From the NCBI RefSeq assembly GCF_001679665.1, contig NZ_CP013244.1:3232980-3296979 (forward strand): 64,000 bases of DNA, read 5' to 3'. Within the stretch, counting starts at the first letter, position 1. Every line of letters begins with the position of its first letter. Source of the stretch: Candidatus Viadribacter manganicus. Its GTDB lineage: Bacteria; Pseudomonadota; Alphaproteobacteria; Caulobacterales; Aquidulcibacteraceae. The notes below the pieces were generated by a model, which had not been told where the DNA came from, searched no databases, and was given only the letters and a program-made list of their open reading frames with translations. Made by a program: the position numbers and the translations under genes. Positions 8,105 through 17,147 of this stretch are shown piece by piece.

Positions 8105-8573
8105 CCGCTTTGTCGTCGCCCGCTCCTTGCGCGATATCGCCCTGATAGGCTTCGTCGACGTAGGCAGCTTCCGGTTCAGGATCCTCGTAGGCAGTCTCCG
8201 GCTCGCTCTCGTAAAGCGACGCGATCTCTTCATAGAGATTCTCGCTTGAGGCTTCCGTGCTTACATCTGATGGCGGTGTGCCATCGTTGGCGCCGGCGAG
8301 ATCTTCTGTCGTTGACGCCGCCGCATCGCCCACGAACATTGGCTCGTCCCAGGAGACTTCGCGGAAGGGGTCAGTAACGTACTGAGCGGCGTCCACGACA
8401 CGCACGTACGCGCTGGGCTGGCGGCGCCATTGCTCAACGCGACCCGGTGCGAAATCAAAGCCGCCCGTGACCATTGTGTCGACGCAAGCCACAGCAAATA
8501 CCGCGATGCCCGCGAAGGCGCCGAACGCCAGCAGTCGCTCTCTCAGAATTGGGTTGTTTTCCAGCATCGCCAT
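8073..8573 (-). CDS. Single-TM acidic protein, paralogue of the next gene
   Basis: 166 residues; an in-frame ATG at 8567 has the better-spaced AAGG and may be the true start. One membrane segment (LAFGAFAGIAVFAVACVDTMV, about residues 15-36) is followed by GGFDFAPGRVEQWR and a long acidic, low-complexity tail (SEPETAYEDPEPEAAYVDE). The segment VDxxxxGxxDFAPG recurs in the neighbour at 8638-9147, indicating tandem duplication. Topology suggests a short cytoplasmic N-terminus and a periplasmic tail. Function unknown. Confidence 0.65.
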   Translation of the reverse strand: MAMLENNPILRERLLAFGAFAGIAVFAVACVDTMVTGGFDFAPGRVEQWRRQPSAYVRVVDAAQYVTDPFREVSWDEPMFVGDAAASTTEDLAGANDGTPPSDVSTEASSENLYEEIASLYESEPETAYEDPEPEAAYVDEAYQGDIAQGAGDDKAASAYGNGSPW

Positions 8574-8637
8574 CGGCCTTCGCGCGACAAACCATGCGGA
8601 TGCGCTGCCAGTTCCGCAGCGAAAGCTCGGATTTCAG

Positions 8638-9147
8638 TTAGAAAGCTGGCTTGTCCGCCTGCGCTTCGTCTGTCGCGACCGGTTCCAGCTTGTCGCCCTC
8701 TGTCGCGATCTCCTCGACTAAAGGCAGTGTCGCTTGCTCCAGCTCGGGCGGACCGCCTAACAGGACTTCGGTCGTGAAGCTGTAATCGATGTCCGAGGCT
8801 GCGGACTTTACGGCTTCTTCGACCGCCGCTTCGTCTACCGGCGCGACTACGCGTGCCGGGGCAGGCGTGAGCATGCGCTCGGGCTGGTACTCTGCCGCAT
8901 ACGCAGAGCCAGGGGCGAAATCGGCGCGGCCCATAATGATGGCGTCCACGCTTCCGATGGCAAAAAGTCCAATGAAAGCAAACGTCGCAACCATCGCGGC
9001 GCGGTCTTGCTGTTCGGGGCTACGCTTGAAACGCCAAAGCGCCACGCGCCCGCGCCGAAACGCGGTGTGCAGGCGCGGGCCGATCTCGCGCGCCATTTGA
9101 GCGAACGAGACGCGGCGACGCCGAGCTTGCTTTCGCTTTTGCAACAT
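8638..9147 (-). CDS. Single-TM protein with basic N-terminus and acidic tail, paralogue of the previous gene
   Basis: 169 residues. A very basic cytoplasmic N-terminus (MLQKRKQARRRRVSFAQ) precedes a membrane segment (AAMVATFAFIGLFAIGSV, about residues 51-70), then DAIIMGRADFAPGSAYAAEY and an acidic tail rich in E, A and P. The VDxxxxGxxDFAPG motif is shared with the downstream gene. The 64-nt gap between them and common orientation suggest one transcript starting in the 9148-9269 region, which it shares divergently with the hydrolase. Function unknown. Confidence 0.65.
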   Translation of the reverse strand: MLQKRKQARRRRVSFAQMAREIGPRLHTAFRRGRVALWRFKRSPEQQDRAAMVATFAFIGLFAIGSVDAIIMGRADFAPGSAYAAEYQPERMLTPAPARVVAPVDEAAVEEAVKSAASDIDYSFTTEVLLGGPPELEQATLPLVEEIATEGDKLEPVATDEAQADKPAF

Positions 9148-9269
9148 TTCCCGATCCCCACAGGAGCGAATGCTTGTACGCCCGTTCGCCCCAAAGTGCC
9201 AGTGAAAGACGTTTCGGAGGCCGTTGCCCGGCGTCTAACCTGGCCGTAACCTCCGCCGGGGAGTGGGAC

Positions 9270-10667
9270 ATGTCAGAAGGCAAAGTCGCCATCGTCACCG
9301 TGCACGGCACGGGTGACACCGCAGAAAGTGCGGACGGTGCAAAGTGGTTTCAGCGCGGCTCGACGTTCACACAGCGCCTGCTGCAGCATCTGAGCGCGCA
9401 GGGCATTAACGGCGAAATCATTCCGCATCTCTGGTCCGGTGCGAACAGTGCTTGGGATCGTGAGCGCGGCGCCAACAAGCTCGCTGCGCGTCTGCGCGGC
9501 CTCTACAAAGACTACGACACCATTCACGTCGTCGCCCACAGCCATGGTGGCAACGTCGCCAACGATGCCGCGGTGTTGTTGAAATGGGGCCTGCGCCGCA
9601 ACGCCGCCCGCGAAAAGTTCGACAGTCTCACCACCGTAGGCACGCCGTTCTTCAACGTGCGGACCGGCACGCCACAACGCTTCGCCGGCATCCTGTTCCT
9701 GATCATCGCGTGGGCCAGCGCGGTGGTGTTTCCTTTGCTCGCCGCTTTGCTGCTTTGGGGTGCGATCACCGGCGAGAACCTTATGGAGATGGGCAGCCAG
9801 CAAGAAGAGTTGATGGCGACCTTCGTCTACATTCTCGTTGTGGGTCCATGCGTGCTGTTCATGCTCAACATGTCGCGCCAAGGCATACGCCGTATTCTGC
9901 GGCCAAAGACCGGTGGTCGAACCCAGACGTCGGTTTTCAGCATCTGGCACCAGAACGACGAAGCCATTGCGTTCCTGCAGCGCGTTGAAGCGTTGAATCT
10001 TGAGCCGTTCCCGCGTGGATCGATGTTTCGTGGCTCTCGCGGCGCGGCCATCGCAATCGGCGTGCTTACGGTTTTGCTGATCGGCCTCGCAAACCCGCTA
10101 CTCTATGCGCTGAATATGGCCGATTGGTTCGACTTCAACAGCACCATTGCCGATGACGATGTCGCCAGCAACATCGTCGCCGTCACGGTGATGAGCCTAT
10201 TGCTTGCGCCGGCGATCTTCACGATTGTCTATCTTACCTATCGGTTCTTGATCGGTGGCGCGCAGGAAGTTGGCATGCGCGGCGCCATGAACCGCTACGT
10301 CGGCGGTGTCCTACGCGGCGTCGCCATGGGCCGTGACGGCGATCAATTGCTGTTTAACGTTGCGCCCCGCTCGCACACGCACATGACGCAGGAACTCGTC
10401 CTCGGCGGCGAATGCGCCAGGCGGATGCAAGATGGCGCAAATGCTTCAGCCGGCCAGTTGATCGATAAATATCGCTGGGCGTTGTTCAGCGTTGGCGGCG
10501 ATTCAAGCGCTTCGCTAACCTCGCTGACAACGGACGCGATGACGTGGGAAAGCCTCATCCACACTACGTACTTCGATCAACCCGAGGTCGCGGCGGCTAT
10601 CGGTGATCATATCGCGCGAACGGTGCGGGAAACCGCGCATTCGCCGGCGCCGGCGCCAACCGCATAA
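9270..10667 (+). CDS. Alpha/beta-hydrolase-like protein with four membrane segments
   Basis: 465 residues from the ATG at 9270, preceded by GGGGAG; the longer frame has no further support. Residues 1-140 look like a serine hydrolase: VTVHGTGDT near the N-terminus (oxyanion strand) and the nucleophile elbow VVAHSHGGNVAND (AHSHGG in place of GxSxG). Four hydrophobic stretches follow (about 155-185, 195-215, 255-280, 295-325). A last soluble part carries PRSHTHMTQELVLGG and FDQPEVAAAIGDHI, which could hold the catalytic His. It may be a membrane-anchored esterase or lipase. Substrate unknown. Confidence 0.7.
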   Translation: MSEGKVAIVTVHGTGDTAESADGAKWFQRGSTFTQRLLQHLSAQGINGEIIPHLWSGANSAWDRERGANKLAARLRGLYKDYDTIHVVAHSHGGNVANDAAVLLKWGLRRNAAREKFDSLTTVGTPFFNVRTGTPQRFAGILFLIIAWASAVVFPLLAALLLWGAITGENLMEMGSQQEELMATFVYILVVGPCVLFMLNMSRQGIRRILRPKTGGRTQTSVFSIWHQNDEAIAFLQRVEALNLEPFPRGSMFRGSRGAAIAIGVLTVLLIGLANPLLYALNMADWFDFNSTIADDDVASNIVAVTVMSLLLAPAIFTIVYLTYRFLIGGAQEVGMRGAMNRYVGGVLRGVAMGRDGDQLLFNVAPRSHTHMTQELVLGGECARRMQDGANASAGQLIDKYRWALFSVGGDSSASLTSLTTDAMTWESLIHTTYFDQPEVAAAIGDHIARTVRETAHSPAPAPTA

Positions 10668-10991
10668 CTACCTCAGCAGCGGGCCGGCTTTGGCCAGAAG
10701 CAGTGTCACAAGTTCCGGCTGCATGAAGCCGTAGCGGTCTGGAATATCCAGGCACACGAGACGCTTGCCCTTGGTGTGTCGCGCAAACTGCGCGCGCAGT
10801 TTGGTCGCTTGCTTACGCTCCATGACGAACACGATATTGGCCCAGTCGAGATGCTCTAAGCTCAGCGGAACTTCGGCGTCTGGATTGAGGCCCGCGGAGT
10901 CCGTCGTAACATCGTCCCAGCTCGCAAACACTTCCGCCGCTGTGGGACTACGTAGGCGGTTGCGGCCGCATACGAACAGCGCGTTGATCAA
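10668..10991 (-). CDS. Low-molecular-weight protein tyrosine phosphatase family protein
   Basis: 107 residues from a TTG at 10991; a longer version from ATG 11039 adds a basic stretch and overlaps aroC by 52 nt. I prefer TTG because it gives the usual family start ([21 protein letters not shown]) and creates a TTGA overlap with the aroC stop. The P-loop is CGRNRLRS, matching Cx5R-S of LMW-PTPs. [17 protein letters not shown] is the D-P loop region, where DIPD replaces the canonical DPxY acid. It may act on phosphotyrosine or arsenate-like substrates; the altered acid loop makes the activity uncertain. Confidence 0.75.
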   Translation of the reverse strand: MINALFVCGRNRLRSPTAAEVFASWDDVTTDSAGLNPDAEVPLSLEHLDWANIVFVMERKQATKLRAQFARHTKGKRLVCLDIPDRYGFMQPELVTLLLAKAGPLLR

Positions 10992-12082
10992 CGGCCTGTT
11001 TGGCCGCGATGGCGCAGCATTGCGTCGGCGAGCACGCAAGCTACCATGGCTTCAGCCACCGGCGCCGCGCGTATGCCGACGCAAGGGTCATGACGGCCCG
11101 TCGTCGAAATCTCCGCGTTTTGCCCGTCACGTGTGATCGTCTGGCGCGGTGTCAGGATTGATGAGGTTGGCTTCACGGCGATGCGCGCCACAAGCGGCTG
11201 ACCCGTTGATATGCCCCCAAGCACGCCGCCTGCCGCGTTCGACAGAAAGATCGGCTTGCCGTCGTTGCCCGCGCGCATCTCATCGGCATTCTCAACGCCG
11301 GTGAGTTCTGCTGCCGCAAAGCCCGCGCCGATCTCGACGCCTTTGACGGCGTTGATGCTCATCAGCGCGCCGGCAAGTTCTGCGTCGAGTTTGGCATAGA
11401 CGGGCGCGCCCCAGCCTGCGGGAACACCCGTCGCTTCAACTTCCACGATCGCGCCGACAGAATTGCCGTCCTTGCGCGTTGCATCGAGCAAGTCTTCCCA
11501 GCGTTTCGCGGTTTCAGCGTCTGGGCACCAAAACGGATTGTTCTCCATCTCGGCCCAATCCCAGCGTGCGCGATCAATTGCGATCTTGCCGATTTGCACG
11601 ACGGCGGCGCGGATTTGAAGGCCTTCGCCCAGCACGCGTCGCGCAACCGCGCCAGCAGCGACACGCCCCGCAGTTTCGCGCGCGGATGAACGTCCCCCGC
11701 CGCGATAGTCCCGCAAGCCGTACTTGGCGTCGTAGACGTAGTCCGCGTGCCCTGGGCGATAGAGATCGCGGATGTCGCCATAGTCCTTGGTGCGCTGATC
11801 GACGTTCTCGATCAGCAGCGAGATCGGCGTGCCCGTCGTCAGTGGGCCGCCGGTGCGATCGTCCTCGAAGACACCGGAAAGAATTTTCACTTCGTCTGGT
11901 TCGCGGCGCTGCGTGACAAAGCGGCTCGTGCCTGGTGCGCGCCGGTTTAGCCAATATTGGATGTCGGCCTCGGTAAGCGGCAGCCCCGGCGGGCAACCGT
12001 CGACGACGCAGCCAAGGGCCGGCCCGTGGCTTTCGCCCCAGGTGGTGATGCGGAAGAGGTGGCCAAACGTGTTGTGCGACAT
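10988..12082 (-). CDS. aroC: Chorismate synthase
   Basis: 364 residues, full length. Family signatures are plain: [33 protein letters not shown] at the N-terminus (signature 1, split here by the reader as GESHGPALG), [20 protein letters not shown] in the middle (signature 2), and [20 protein letters not shown] at the end (signature 3). It converts EPSP to chorismate with reduced FMN, the last common step of aromatic amino acid synthesis. A tyrosine-phosphatase-like gene is coupled to its stop codon. Confidence 0.97.
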   Translation of the reverse strand: MSHNTFGHLFRITTWGESHGPALGCVVDGCPPGLPLTEADIQYWLNRRAPGTSRFVTQRREPDEVKILSGVFEDDRTGGPLTTGTPISLLIENVDQRTKDYGDIRDLYRPGHADYVYDAKYGLRDYRGGGRSSARETAGRVAAGAVARRVLGEGLQIRAAVVQIGKIAIDRARWDWAEMENNPFWCPDAETAKRWEDLLDATRKDGNSVGAIVEVEATGVPAGWGAPVYAKLDAELAGALMSINAVKGVEIGAGFAAAELTGVENADEMRAGNDGKPIFLSNAAGGVLGGISTGQPLVARIAVKPTSSILTPRQTITRDGQNAEISTTGRHDPCVGIRAAPVAEAMVACVLADAMLRHRGQTGR

Positions 12083-12127
12083 AAGCGAGGTCTAACTGAC
12101 ACAGCCCATGAGTCCGGGCAAATCAGT

Positions 12128-13054
12128 TCACGCGCAGCGGGCCAACCTCGCCAATGAAGCTTCGATCAGCGGTCGGGCGGTTTCCTGATCCATGCGCGCC
12201 AGATCCTGAATGCTGTGCTGCCGGCCCACTTCACGTGCGACCAGATAGCCAACGTAGTAGCCAAAGCGCGGGGGCAGTCTCTCATTCAGGCGTTGGAAGC
12301 TGAAGAGCGCGCCAAGATCGTTCTCAGCGCTTGAGTCCAGGCGCGTGCGCACCTCGCACACTGCTTCACGCAAATTTCTGTCGACTGCGGTCGGAATGTC
12401 TTCCGGCACGGTCAGCAATAATTGCGGCTCCGTGGCATCTGGGTTCAAAGATCTTGCGACATAGACGGCGAGGCCTTCGCTCCAAAGGCTGCACCAAACC
12501 TGCGCGCAACCGCCGAACGTCCTCTCATGGTACACATGGAAGAGTTCGTGATGAAAAAATGGCTCTTCATCCGCGAACGGATGCGACCGGCCCATGACGT
12601 CTGCCCCGAACATAAGGACGCTCGTGCCGGTAAAGTTGCGCGTGCCGCCGTCCATTTCTCCCAGGCTGTGGAGCAAGTACACAGGCCCAATGTCGCCCAC
12701 GTCGGGGAAGGCCTGCGCGAACGAGGCGTACGCAGGATCAAGCAAAGCGGCGAATGAAGTGGCCTTGGCCGTGAAGCTCTCGCGAATTGCGGCGAAACCC
12801 TCGATGCTTGTGCCTATGCGCGCATCGTAGTCAGCTTGTGAGAGGCTGGGATAACGCTGGCGACCGTAGAATTCTGCAAATTGCTCGGCGACATCGGTCT
12901 TGAACGCCTTGATGCGAACCGGCAGCGGCATGCCTTCAGTCCGATCGTAGGCAGCGATGAATGCGCCGGTGAGGTCGGTCAGTTGGTAGGGCTGTGCCGC
13001 CGCCGCGCCCGTGGTTGCCGCAAGCGCTGCCAGCGCCACCAATACAAATCTCAT
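12128..13054 (-). CDS. Secreted protein with HExxH (gluzincin-like) motif
   Basis: 308 residues from the ATG at 13054, which has GGGGAG five bases upstream; an ATG at 13066 lies too close to its AGAGG. MRFVLVALAALAATTGAAAA-QPY is a Sec signal. Residues 169-173 read HELFH inside EPFFHHELFHVYHE, and SLWSEGLAVYVAR about 20 residues later offers the third (Glu) ligand expected for a gluzincin zinc peptidase. The rest matches no family I can name with confidence (DUF2268-like proteins are one possibility). Likely a periplasmic metallopeptidase or inactive relative. Confidence 0.7.
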   Translation of the reverse strand: MRFVLVALAALAATTGAAAAQPYQLTDLTGAFIAAYDRTEGMPLPVRIKAFKTDVAEQFAEFYGRQRYPSLSQADYDARIGTSIEGFAAIRESFTAKATSFAALLDPAYASFAQAFPDVGDIGPVYLLHSLGEMDGGTRNFTGTSVLMFGADVMGRSHPFADEEPFFHHELFHVYHERTFGGCAQVWCSLWSEGLAVYVARSLNPDATEPQLLLTVPEDIPTAVDRNLREAVCEVRTRLDSSAENDLGALFSFQRLNERLPPRFGYYVGYLVAREVGRQHSIQDLARMDQETARPLIEASLARLARCA

Positions 13055-13146
13055 GAAACTCCCCATCTTCCTCTTAGATGCGGCGGTTCGCGGGTTCGGA
13101 TGCGCGCGCTTACCGTGCTAAAGAACCTGCCTGAGCCGGAGAAGCC

Positions 13147-13812
13147 ATGTCAGGCGACAATCTCATTCCACCTTCGCCCCAGTACGATCCAAACGCGCCG
13201 CCAGCTCCAGACGATGCGGCGCTGTTCGCGGAGCGCGAGCCATTCGCTTTGTTCGAGCGCTGGTTCAAGGAGGCGAAGGAGAAGGAGCCTAACGACCCGA
13301 ACGGCATGGCGCTCGCGACCGCCGACGCCTCTGGCTTTCCGGACGTGCGCATGGTCCTCATGAAGAGCTTCGAGGACGGCGGCATCGTCTTTTACACCAA
13401 CGCGGAGAGCGCCAAGGGCAGTCAGCTCGCCGAGAACCAGCGCGCCGCGGTCGTCTTTCACTGGAAGAGCCTTCGGCGCCAAATCCGCGTGCGTGGACTG
13501 ATCTCGTTCGTGTCCGACGCCGAAGCGGATGGCTACTTCCGAAGCCGTGATCGGGGGGCGCGGCTTGGCGCCTGGGCCAGCACTCAGTCGCGTCCCCTTG
13601 AGGACCGCCTGGCTCTGGAAAAGCGTATCGCCGAGTACGCTCTTAAGTTTGGTGTTGGCGAGATACCCCGGCCTCCGAACTGGCGCGGCTATCGGCTTAC
13701 GCCGCTGCATTTTGAGTTTTGGCGCGATCGGCCTTTTCGTCTGCACGACCGGCTCGTGTTCGATCGCGAGGCGGCTGCCCAGGCTTGGCGGTCATCGCGG
13801 CTCTACCCCTAG
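13147..13812 (+). CDS. pdxH: Pyridoxamine 5'-phosphate oxidase
   Basis: 221 residues. FMN and substrate signatures are visible: [57 protein letters not shown], and the C-terminal [17 protein letters not shown] (PNPOx C-terminal dimerisation motif) with RLHDRLVF. The enzyme oxidises PNP/PMP to PLP. It is transcribed divergently from the HExxH protein and followed 110 nt later by the acyl-CoA ligase. Confidence 0.95.
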   Translation: MSGDNLIPPSPQYDPNAPPAPDDAALFAEREPFALFERWFKEAKEKEPNDPNGMALATADASGFPDVRMVLMKSFEDGGIVFYTNAESAKGSQLAENQRAAVVFHWKSLRRQIRVRGLISFVSDAEADGYFRSRDRGARLGAWASTQSRPLEDRLALEKRIAEYALKFGVGEIPRPPNWRGYRLTPLHFEFWRDRPFRLHDRLVFDREAAAQAWRSSRLYP

Positions 13813-13890
13813 CCGAGCGACGCTTTTGGTCGCGTAACGGGCGATTCAGGTCATAGCTATTTGACCCAGAGCGCGCGGCGCCGCTTAAGT

Positions 13891-13914
13891 CCTCCCAACG
13901 ACATAATCGGGAGG
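13891..13914 (+). promoter_or_regulatory. Hairpin that can hide the acyl-CoA ligase ribosome-binding site
   Basis: CCTCCC at 13891-13896 is perfectly complementary to the Shine-Dalgarno GGGAGG at 13909-13914, with a 12-nt loop between; the ligase ATG is at 13922. The pairing would block ribosome access, so translation could be conditional. Only a six-pair stem is seen, so it may be weak. Confidence 0.4.
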
Positions 13915-13921
13915 CGTTTTG

Positions 13922-15577
13922 ATGCTCGGGCTCATGCAGAATTGGCCGTTGACGGTGGATCGAATTCTCGAGCACGCCAACAACGCCTTCCCGCATCGCG
14001 AAGTCGTCACCCGTGCCGTCGAGGATGGGCAGCTCCGAACGACCACCTACGCCGCGGTTTACCGCCGCGCCAAACAGGTCACCAACGCGCTGCGCGAGCG
14101 TTCTGTCACGGTCGGAGACCGCATCGCCACCTTGGCGTGGAATACTGATCGCCACTTGGAAGCGTGGTACGGCACGATGTGCATGGGCGCGGTGCTTCAC
14201 ACCGTAAACCCGCGCCTCTTCCCCGAGCAGATCGCCTGGATCATCAATCACGCCGAAGACAAGATCCTCTTCTTCGACACGACGTTTACGCAGATCGTTG
14301 AGAAGATCGCGCCGCTGCTGAAGACGGTTCAGCTCTACGTCGCACTGACAGATCGCGAGCACCTGCCGCAATCGTCCGTCCCAATCGTCGCGTACGAAGA
14401 TTTCATCGCGGGACAATCCGAAGAAGCTCAGTGGGGCGGCTTTGACGAAAACACGGCCTGCGGCCTTTGCTACACGTCAGGCACAACTGGCGATCCCAAA
14501 GGCGTGCTCTACTCACACCGTTCCAATGTCATCCACGCGATGGCCGCCAACCAGACGGACGTCTTTGGCTGCGGCGCAAAGGATGTGGTGCTGCCGATCG
14601 TGCCGATGTTCCACGCTAACGCCTGGGCCATCGCTTTCGTCGCGCCAATGTGCGGTTCGAAGCTCGTGATGCCGGGCGCCAAGCTCGATGGCCCGAGCGT
14701 TTATGAGTTGCTGGAAGGTCAGAAGGTCACGTTCACGGCCGCGGTCCCAACCGTGTGGCAGGGTTTGCTTGGCTTTCTCCGCGAAAACAATTCCAAACCA
14801 ACAACGCTGAAGCGCGTCGCCATCGGCGGTTCGGCTATTCCCGAAACTGTGCTGCGTGCCTTCGAGGAAGATTACGGCGTCGAGGTCATTCACGCTTGGG
14901 GCATGACCGAGATGAGCCCCATCGGCACCACCGGCAAATTGCTGCCCGATCACTACGAGCAAGATCACGAAAGCCAGATCAAGGCGAAGATGAAGCAGGG
15001 CCGGACGCCGTTTACGGTTGAGATGAAAATCGTCGACGATGACGGCAAGCGCATTGCTCATGACGGCAAAGCCTTCGGCCGTCTCTTGGTGCGTGGGCCT
15101 TCGGTGGCGCGCGCCTATTTCAAGAATGCCGGCGCCAAGAACGAACGCGGCGAGTGCCTTGAGACTTGCGGCTATTTCGATACTGGCGACGTCGCCACCA
15201 TCGATCCGCTCGGCATTATGCAGATCACCGATCGCGCGAAGGACGTCATCAAGTCGGGCGGTGAGTGGATCAGCTCGATCGACATCGAGAATTTCGCCAT
15301 GGGCGCCGAGGGTGTCGCCAACGCCGCCGTCATCGGGGTTGCGCACCCGAAGTGGGACGAGCGCCCGCTTTTGATCATTCAGCCGAAGCCTGGCGCTAGT
15401 CCGACCAAGGAAAGCGTTCTCAAATTTCTCGACGGCAAGATCGCGAAATGGTGGACGCCTGACGATGTTGCGTTTGTCGAGCTCATTCCGCTCGGCGCCA
15501 CCGGCAAGATCAACAAGCTGGCGCTCCGCGAACAGTTCAAGGACTACAAGCTGCCGACGACAAAGGCGGCAGAGTAG
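13922..15577 (+). CDS. Medium/long-chain fatty-acid--CoA ligase (AlkK-like)
   Basis: 551 residues from the ATG at 13922 (GGGAGG at 13909-13914). ANL-superfamily motifs appear in order: [19 protein letters not shown] (P-loop), WGMTEMSP (adenylate binding), [11 protein letters not shown] (A8 hinge Asp), [17 protein letters not shown], and the catalytic Lys in [15 protein letters not shown]. Similarity to AlkK-type ligases is strongest at the N-terminus ([20 protein letters not shown]). It activates fatty acids to acyl-CoA for beta-oxidation. A terminator follows at 15673. Confidence 0.9.
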   Translation: MLGLMQNWPLTVDRILEHANNAFPHREVVTRAVEDGQLRTTTYAAVYRRAKQVTNALRERSVTVGDRIATLAWNTDRHLEAWYGTMCMGAVLHTVNPRLFPEQIAWIINHAEDKILFFDTTFTQIVEKIAPLLKTVQLYVALTDREHLPQSSVPIVAYEDFIAGQSEEAQWGGFDENTACGLCYTSGTTGDPKGVLYSHRSNVIHAMAANQTDVFGCGAKDVVLPIVPMFHANAWAIAFVAPMCGSKLVMPGAKLDGPSVYELLEGQKVTFTAAVPTVWQGLLGFLRENNSKPTTLKRVAIGGSAIPETVLRAFEEDYGVEVIHAWGMTEMSPIGTTGKLLPDHYEQDHESQIKAKMKQGRTPFTVEMKIVDDDGKRIAHDGKAFGRLLVRGPSVARAYFKNAGAKNERGECLETCGYFDTGDVATIDPLGIMQITDRAKDVIKSGGEWISSIDIENFAMGAEGVANAAVIGVAHPKWDERPLLIIQPKPGASPTKESVLKFLDGKIAKWWTPDDVAFVELIPLGATGKINKLALREQFKDYKLPTTKAAE

Positions 15578-15672
15578 GGAGCTGCCTTCAAGGTTCGGCG
15601 TTCTCACGCCAGTCCACGCTGAAGGCGCTAGCCCACGGCCGCCCCCTTTGGATGAGGTCAATCGACGCCATT

Positions 15673-15702
15673 GAAACGGCTCCGGGCCACCGGGGCCGTT
15701 TC
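15673..15702 (+). terminator. Hairpin terminator after the acyl-CoA ligase
   Basis: A 13-bp stem (GAAACGGCTCCGG / CCGGGGCCGTTTC, one T-G wobble) with a GCCA loop, starting 95 nt after the ligase stop. No long T tract follows, so its strength is uncertain. Confidence 0.6.
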
Positions 15703-15797
15703 TGTGCGTTAGCGCGAACGGCATAGGCCGCTTGCCCCAATACGCGGCGCATCGGCGCGGCGCTAAATTGGCATCCTCGAAGAAACGAGGACGGATC

Positions 15798-16028
15798 GTG
15801 CGCTACCGGATCGAATTCCTTAGGCAAACCACCGAAGGGGGCTCTGTGTGCTCTGTACGCGCCCCGCTCGATGTCGAATTGGCGACCGCGCGCTTTCAGG
15901 CTCACGTTTGGAGCGCCTCAGTTCGCGAGGAATTCGGCGCGACGGGTTTTCAGATCCGTGATCTTCGCAACGCCGGCTGCATAGTGACGCTTGAGGATTT
16001 CGACGGCCCGCCGCCGACGTTGCATTGA
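15798..16028 (+). CDS. Small hypothetical protein (76 aa), GTG start
   Basis: I start it at the GTG at 15798 because GAGGA sits about six bases upstream and residue 1 then begins MRYRIEFLRQTTEGGS. The frame is open to 15732 without another ribosome site. The protein is soluble, has two cysteines, and ends EDFDGPPPTLH. Several alphaproteobacterial small proteins start with similar RYxIEF strands, but I recognise no named family. Confidence 0.5.
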   Translation: MRYRIEFLRQTTEGGSVCSVRAPLDVELATARFQAHVWSASVREEFGATGFQIRDLRNAGCIVTLEDFDGPPPTLH

Positions 16029-16103
16029 GCTGTTAACGCTGTCTGACTGAATTATTTCGCGTCAGTATCGAATTTCTACACCAGCGCTCCCTACATTATC
16101 CAC

Positions 16104-16232
16104 ATGCAGACAAACGCTCTCCTAGCTGTGCTTTGGCGCTCGTTCGGTGGTGTGTTGGGCGTGGCCGCTCTGATCGGGATCGCCTTCGCGCTCGACCGTT
16201 TCATCAGCCAAGCAGGCATCACACTGGCTTAA
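16104..16232 (+). CDS. Possible 42-residue membrane peptide
   Basis: ATG at 16104, stop TAA at 16230-16232. The peptide MQTNALLAVLWRSFGGVLG continues into a hydrophobic helix (VAALIGIAFAL) and ends in a short polar tail. It fits exactly in the gap before the convergent MBL gene. No strong Shine-Dalgarno is visible. A similar-sized peptide beginning MQNALSA occurs at 18143. Real expression is unproven. Confidence 0.35.
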   Translation: MQTNALLAVLWRSFGGVLGVAALIGIAFALDRFISQAGITLA

Positions 16233-16235
16233 GCC

Positions 16236-17138
16236 TTACGCGAGCCGGTACTCGGTCTCGACGCATGGCGGGTCGATGCTCACGACGCGTCCGAGTTGGA
16301 CGAGCCTGATCATGTGCGCGAGCACCGAGTGGCACGCAGCTGGATGCAGGCGCTTATCGACGTCGGCGTAAATCACTGACACCATATCCTTGATGCGCGT
16401 ATGCCCCGCCTGCATCTGCGCGATGATCTGCGCTTCACGTCCAAGACGGTGATCGATGAACGCCTGCACGAACGGGCGCACTTCACGCACAGGCGGCCCA
16501 TGTGTCGGCCATAGCGTCTCGTAGTTGCGATCGCGGACCTTTTCGAGGCTGTTGAAATAGTCCGTCATGTCGCCGTCAGGCGGTCCGATCACGGTCGTTG
16601 ACCAGCCCATGATGTGATCGCCGGGGAAGAGCGCGTTCTCTTCGATCAGCGCGTACGCCATGTGATTGGTGGTGTGGCCCGGTGTGAACACCGCTTCGAT
16701 GGTCCAGCCCGGACCTGAGAAGCGTTGGCCATCCGCGACGTCGATGTCCGGCGTGAAGTAGTGATCGTCGCCCGCCTCTAGGCGAAGCTCGTCGCAATCG
16801 CTTGGTTTCGGCGGCAACGTGCTTGCGTACACTTTGGCGCCGGTGCGCTCCGCCAGCGGATGCGCCGCCGGTGAGTGATCCATATGCCGGTGTGTCACCA
16901 GAATGTGGGTGACCGTCTCGCCCTCGACCGCCTTCAGCACTGCTTCGATGTGTTCGGCGTTATCAGGTCCGGGATCGATGATCGCCACTTGGCCCCTGCC
17001 GATAATATAGACGCCTGTGCCCTTGTACGTGAAAGGACCGGGATTGTTGGCGACGAGCCTGCGGATCAGCGGCGAAACCTGCTGTGCCGTCTCATATTCA
17101 AAGTCCATGTCACGGACGAATGGTATTTGCGTCGCCAT
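16236..17138 (-). CDS. MBL-fold metallo-hydrolase (LACTB2-like)
   Basis: 300 residues. The zinc motif HxHxDH is present as THRHMDHSP, followed by FTPGHTTNHMAY (third His), FPGDHIMG (bridging Asp) and a later THGPP (last His). The C-terminal helical region, with HRLGREAQIIAQMQAG and a winged-helix-like part HPAACHSVLAHMIRL, resembles the LACTB2/ribonuclease-Z-adjacent group of glyoxalase-II-like hydrolases. The reaction is unknown. It lies nine bases after the ATP-grasp-like gene on the same strand and is probably cotranscribed with it. Confidence 0.85.
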   Translation of the reverse strand: MATQIPFVRDMDFEYETAQQVSPLIRRLVANNPGPFTYKGTGVYIIGRGQVAIIDPGPDNAEHIEAVLKAVEGETVTHILVTHRHMDHSPAAHPLAERTGAKVYASTLPPKPSDCDELRLEAGDDHYFTPDIDVADGQRFSGPGWTIEAVFTPGHTTNHMAYALIEENALFPGDHIMGWSTTVIGPPDGDMTDYFNSLEKVRDRNYETLWPTHGPPVREVRPFVQAFIDHRLGREAQIIAQMQAGHTRIKDMVSVIYADVDKRLHPAACHSVLAHMIRLVQLGRVVSIDPPCVETEYRLA

Positions 17139-17147
17139 TAGCTGGCC

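Noticed and set aside
14513..15724. 403-codon minus-strand open frame across the acyl-CoA ligase
   Set aside because: Antisense shadow of a gene with full ANL motifs. No recognisable domain in the reverse frame.
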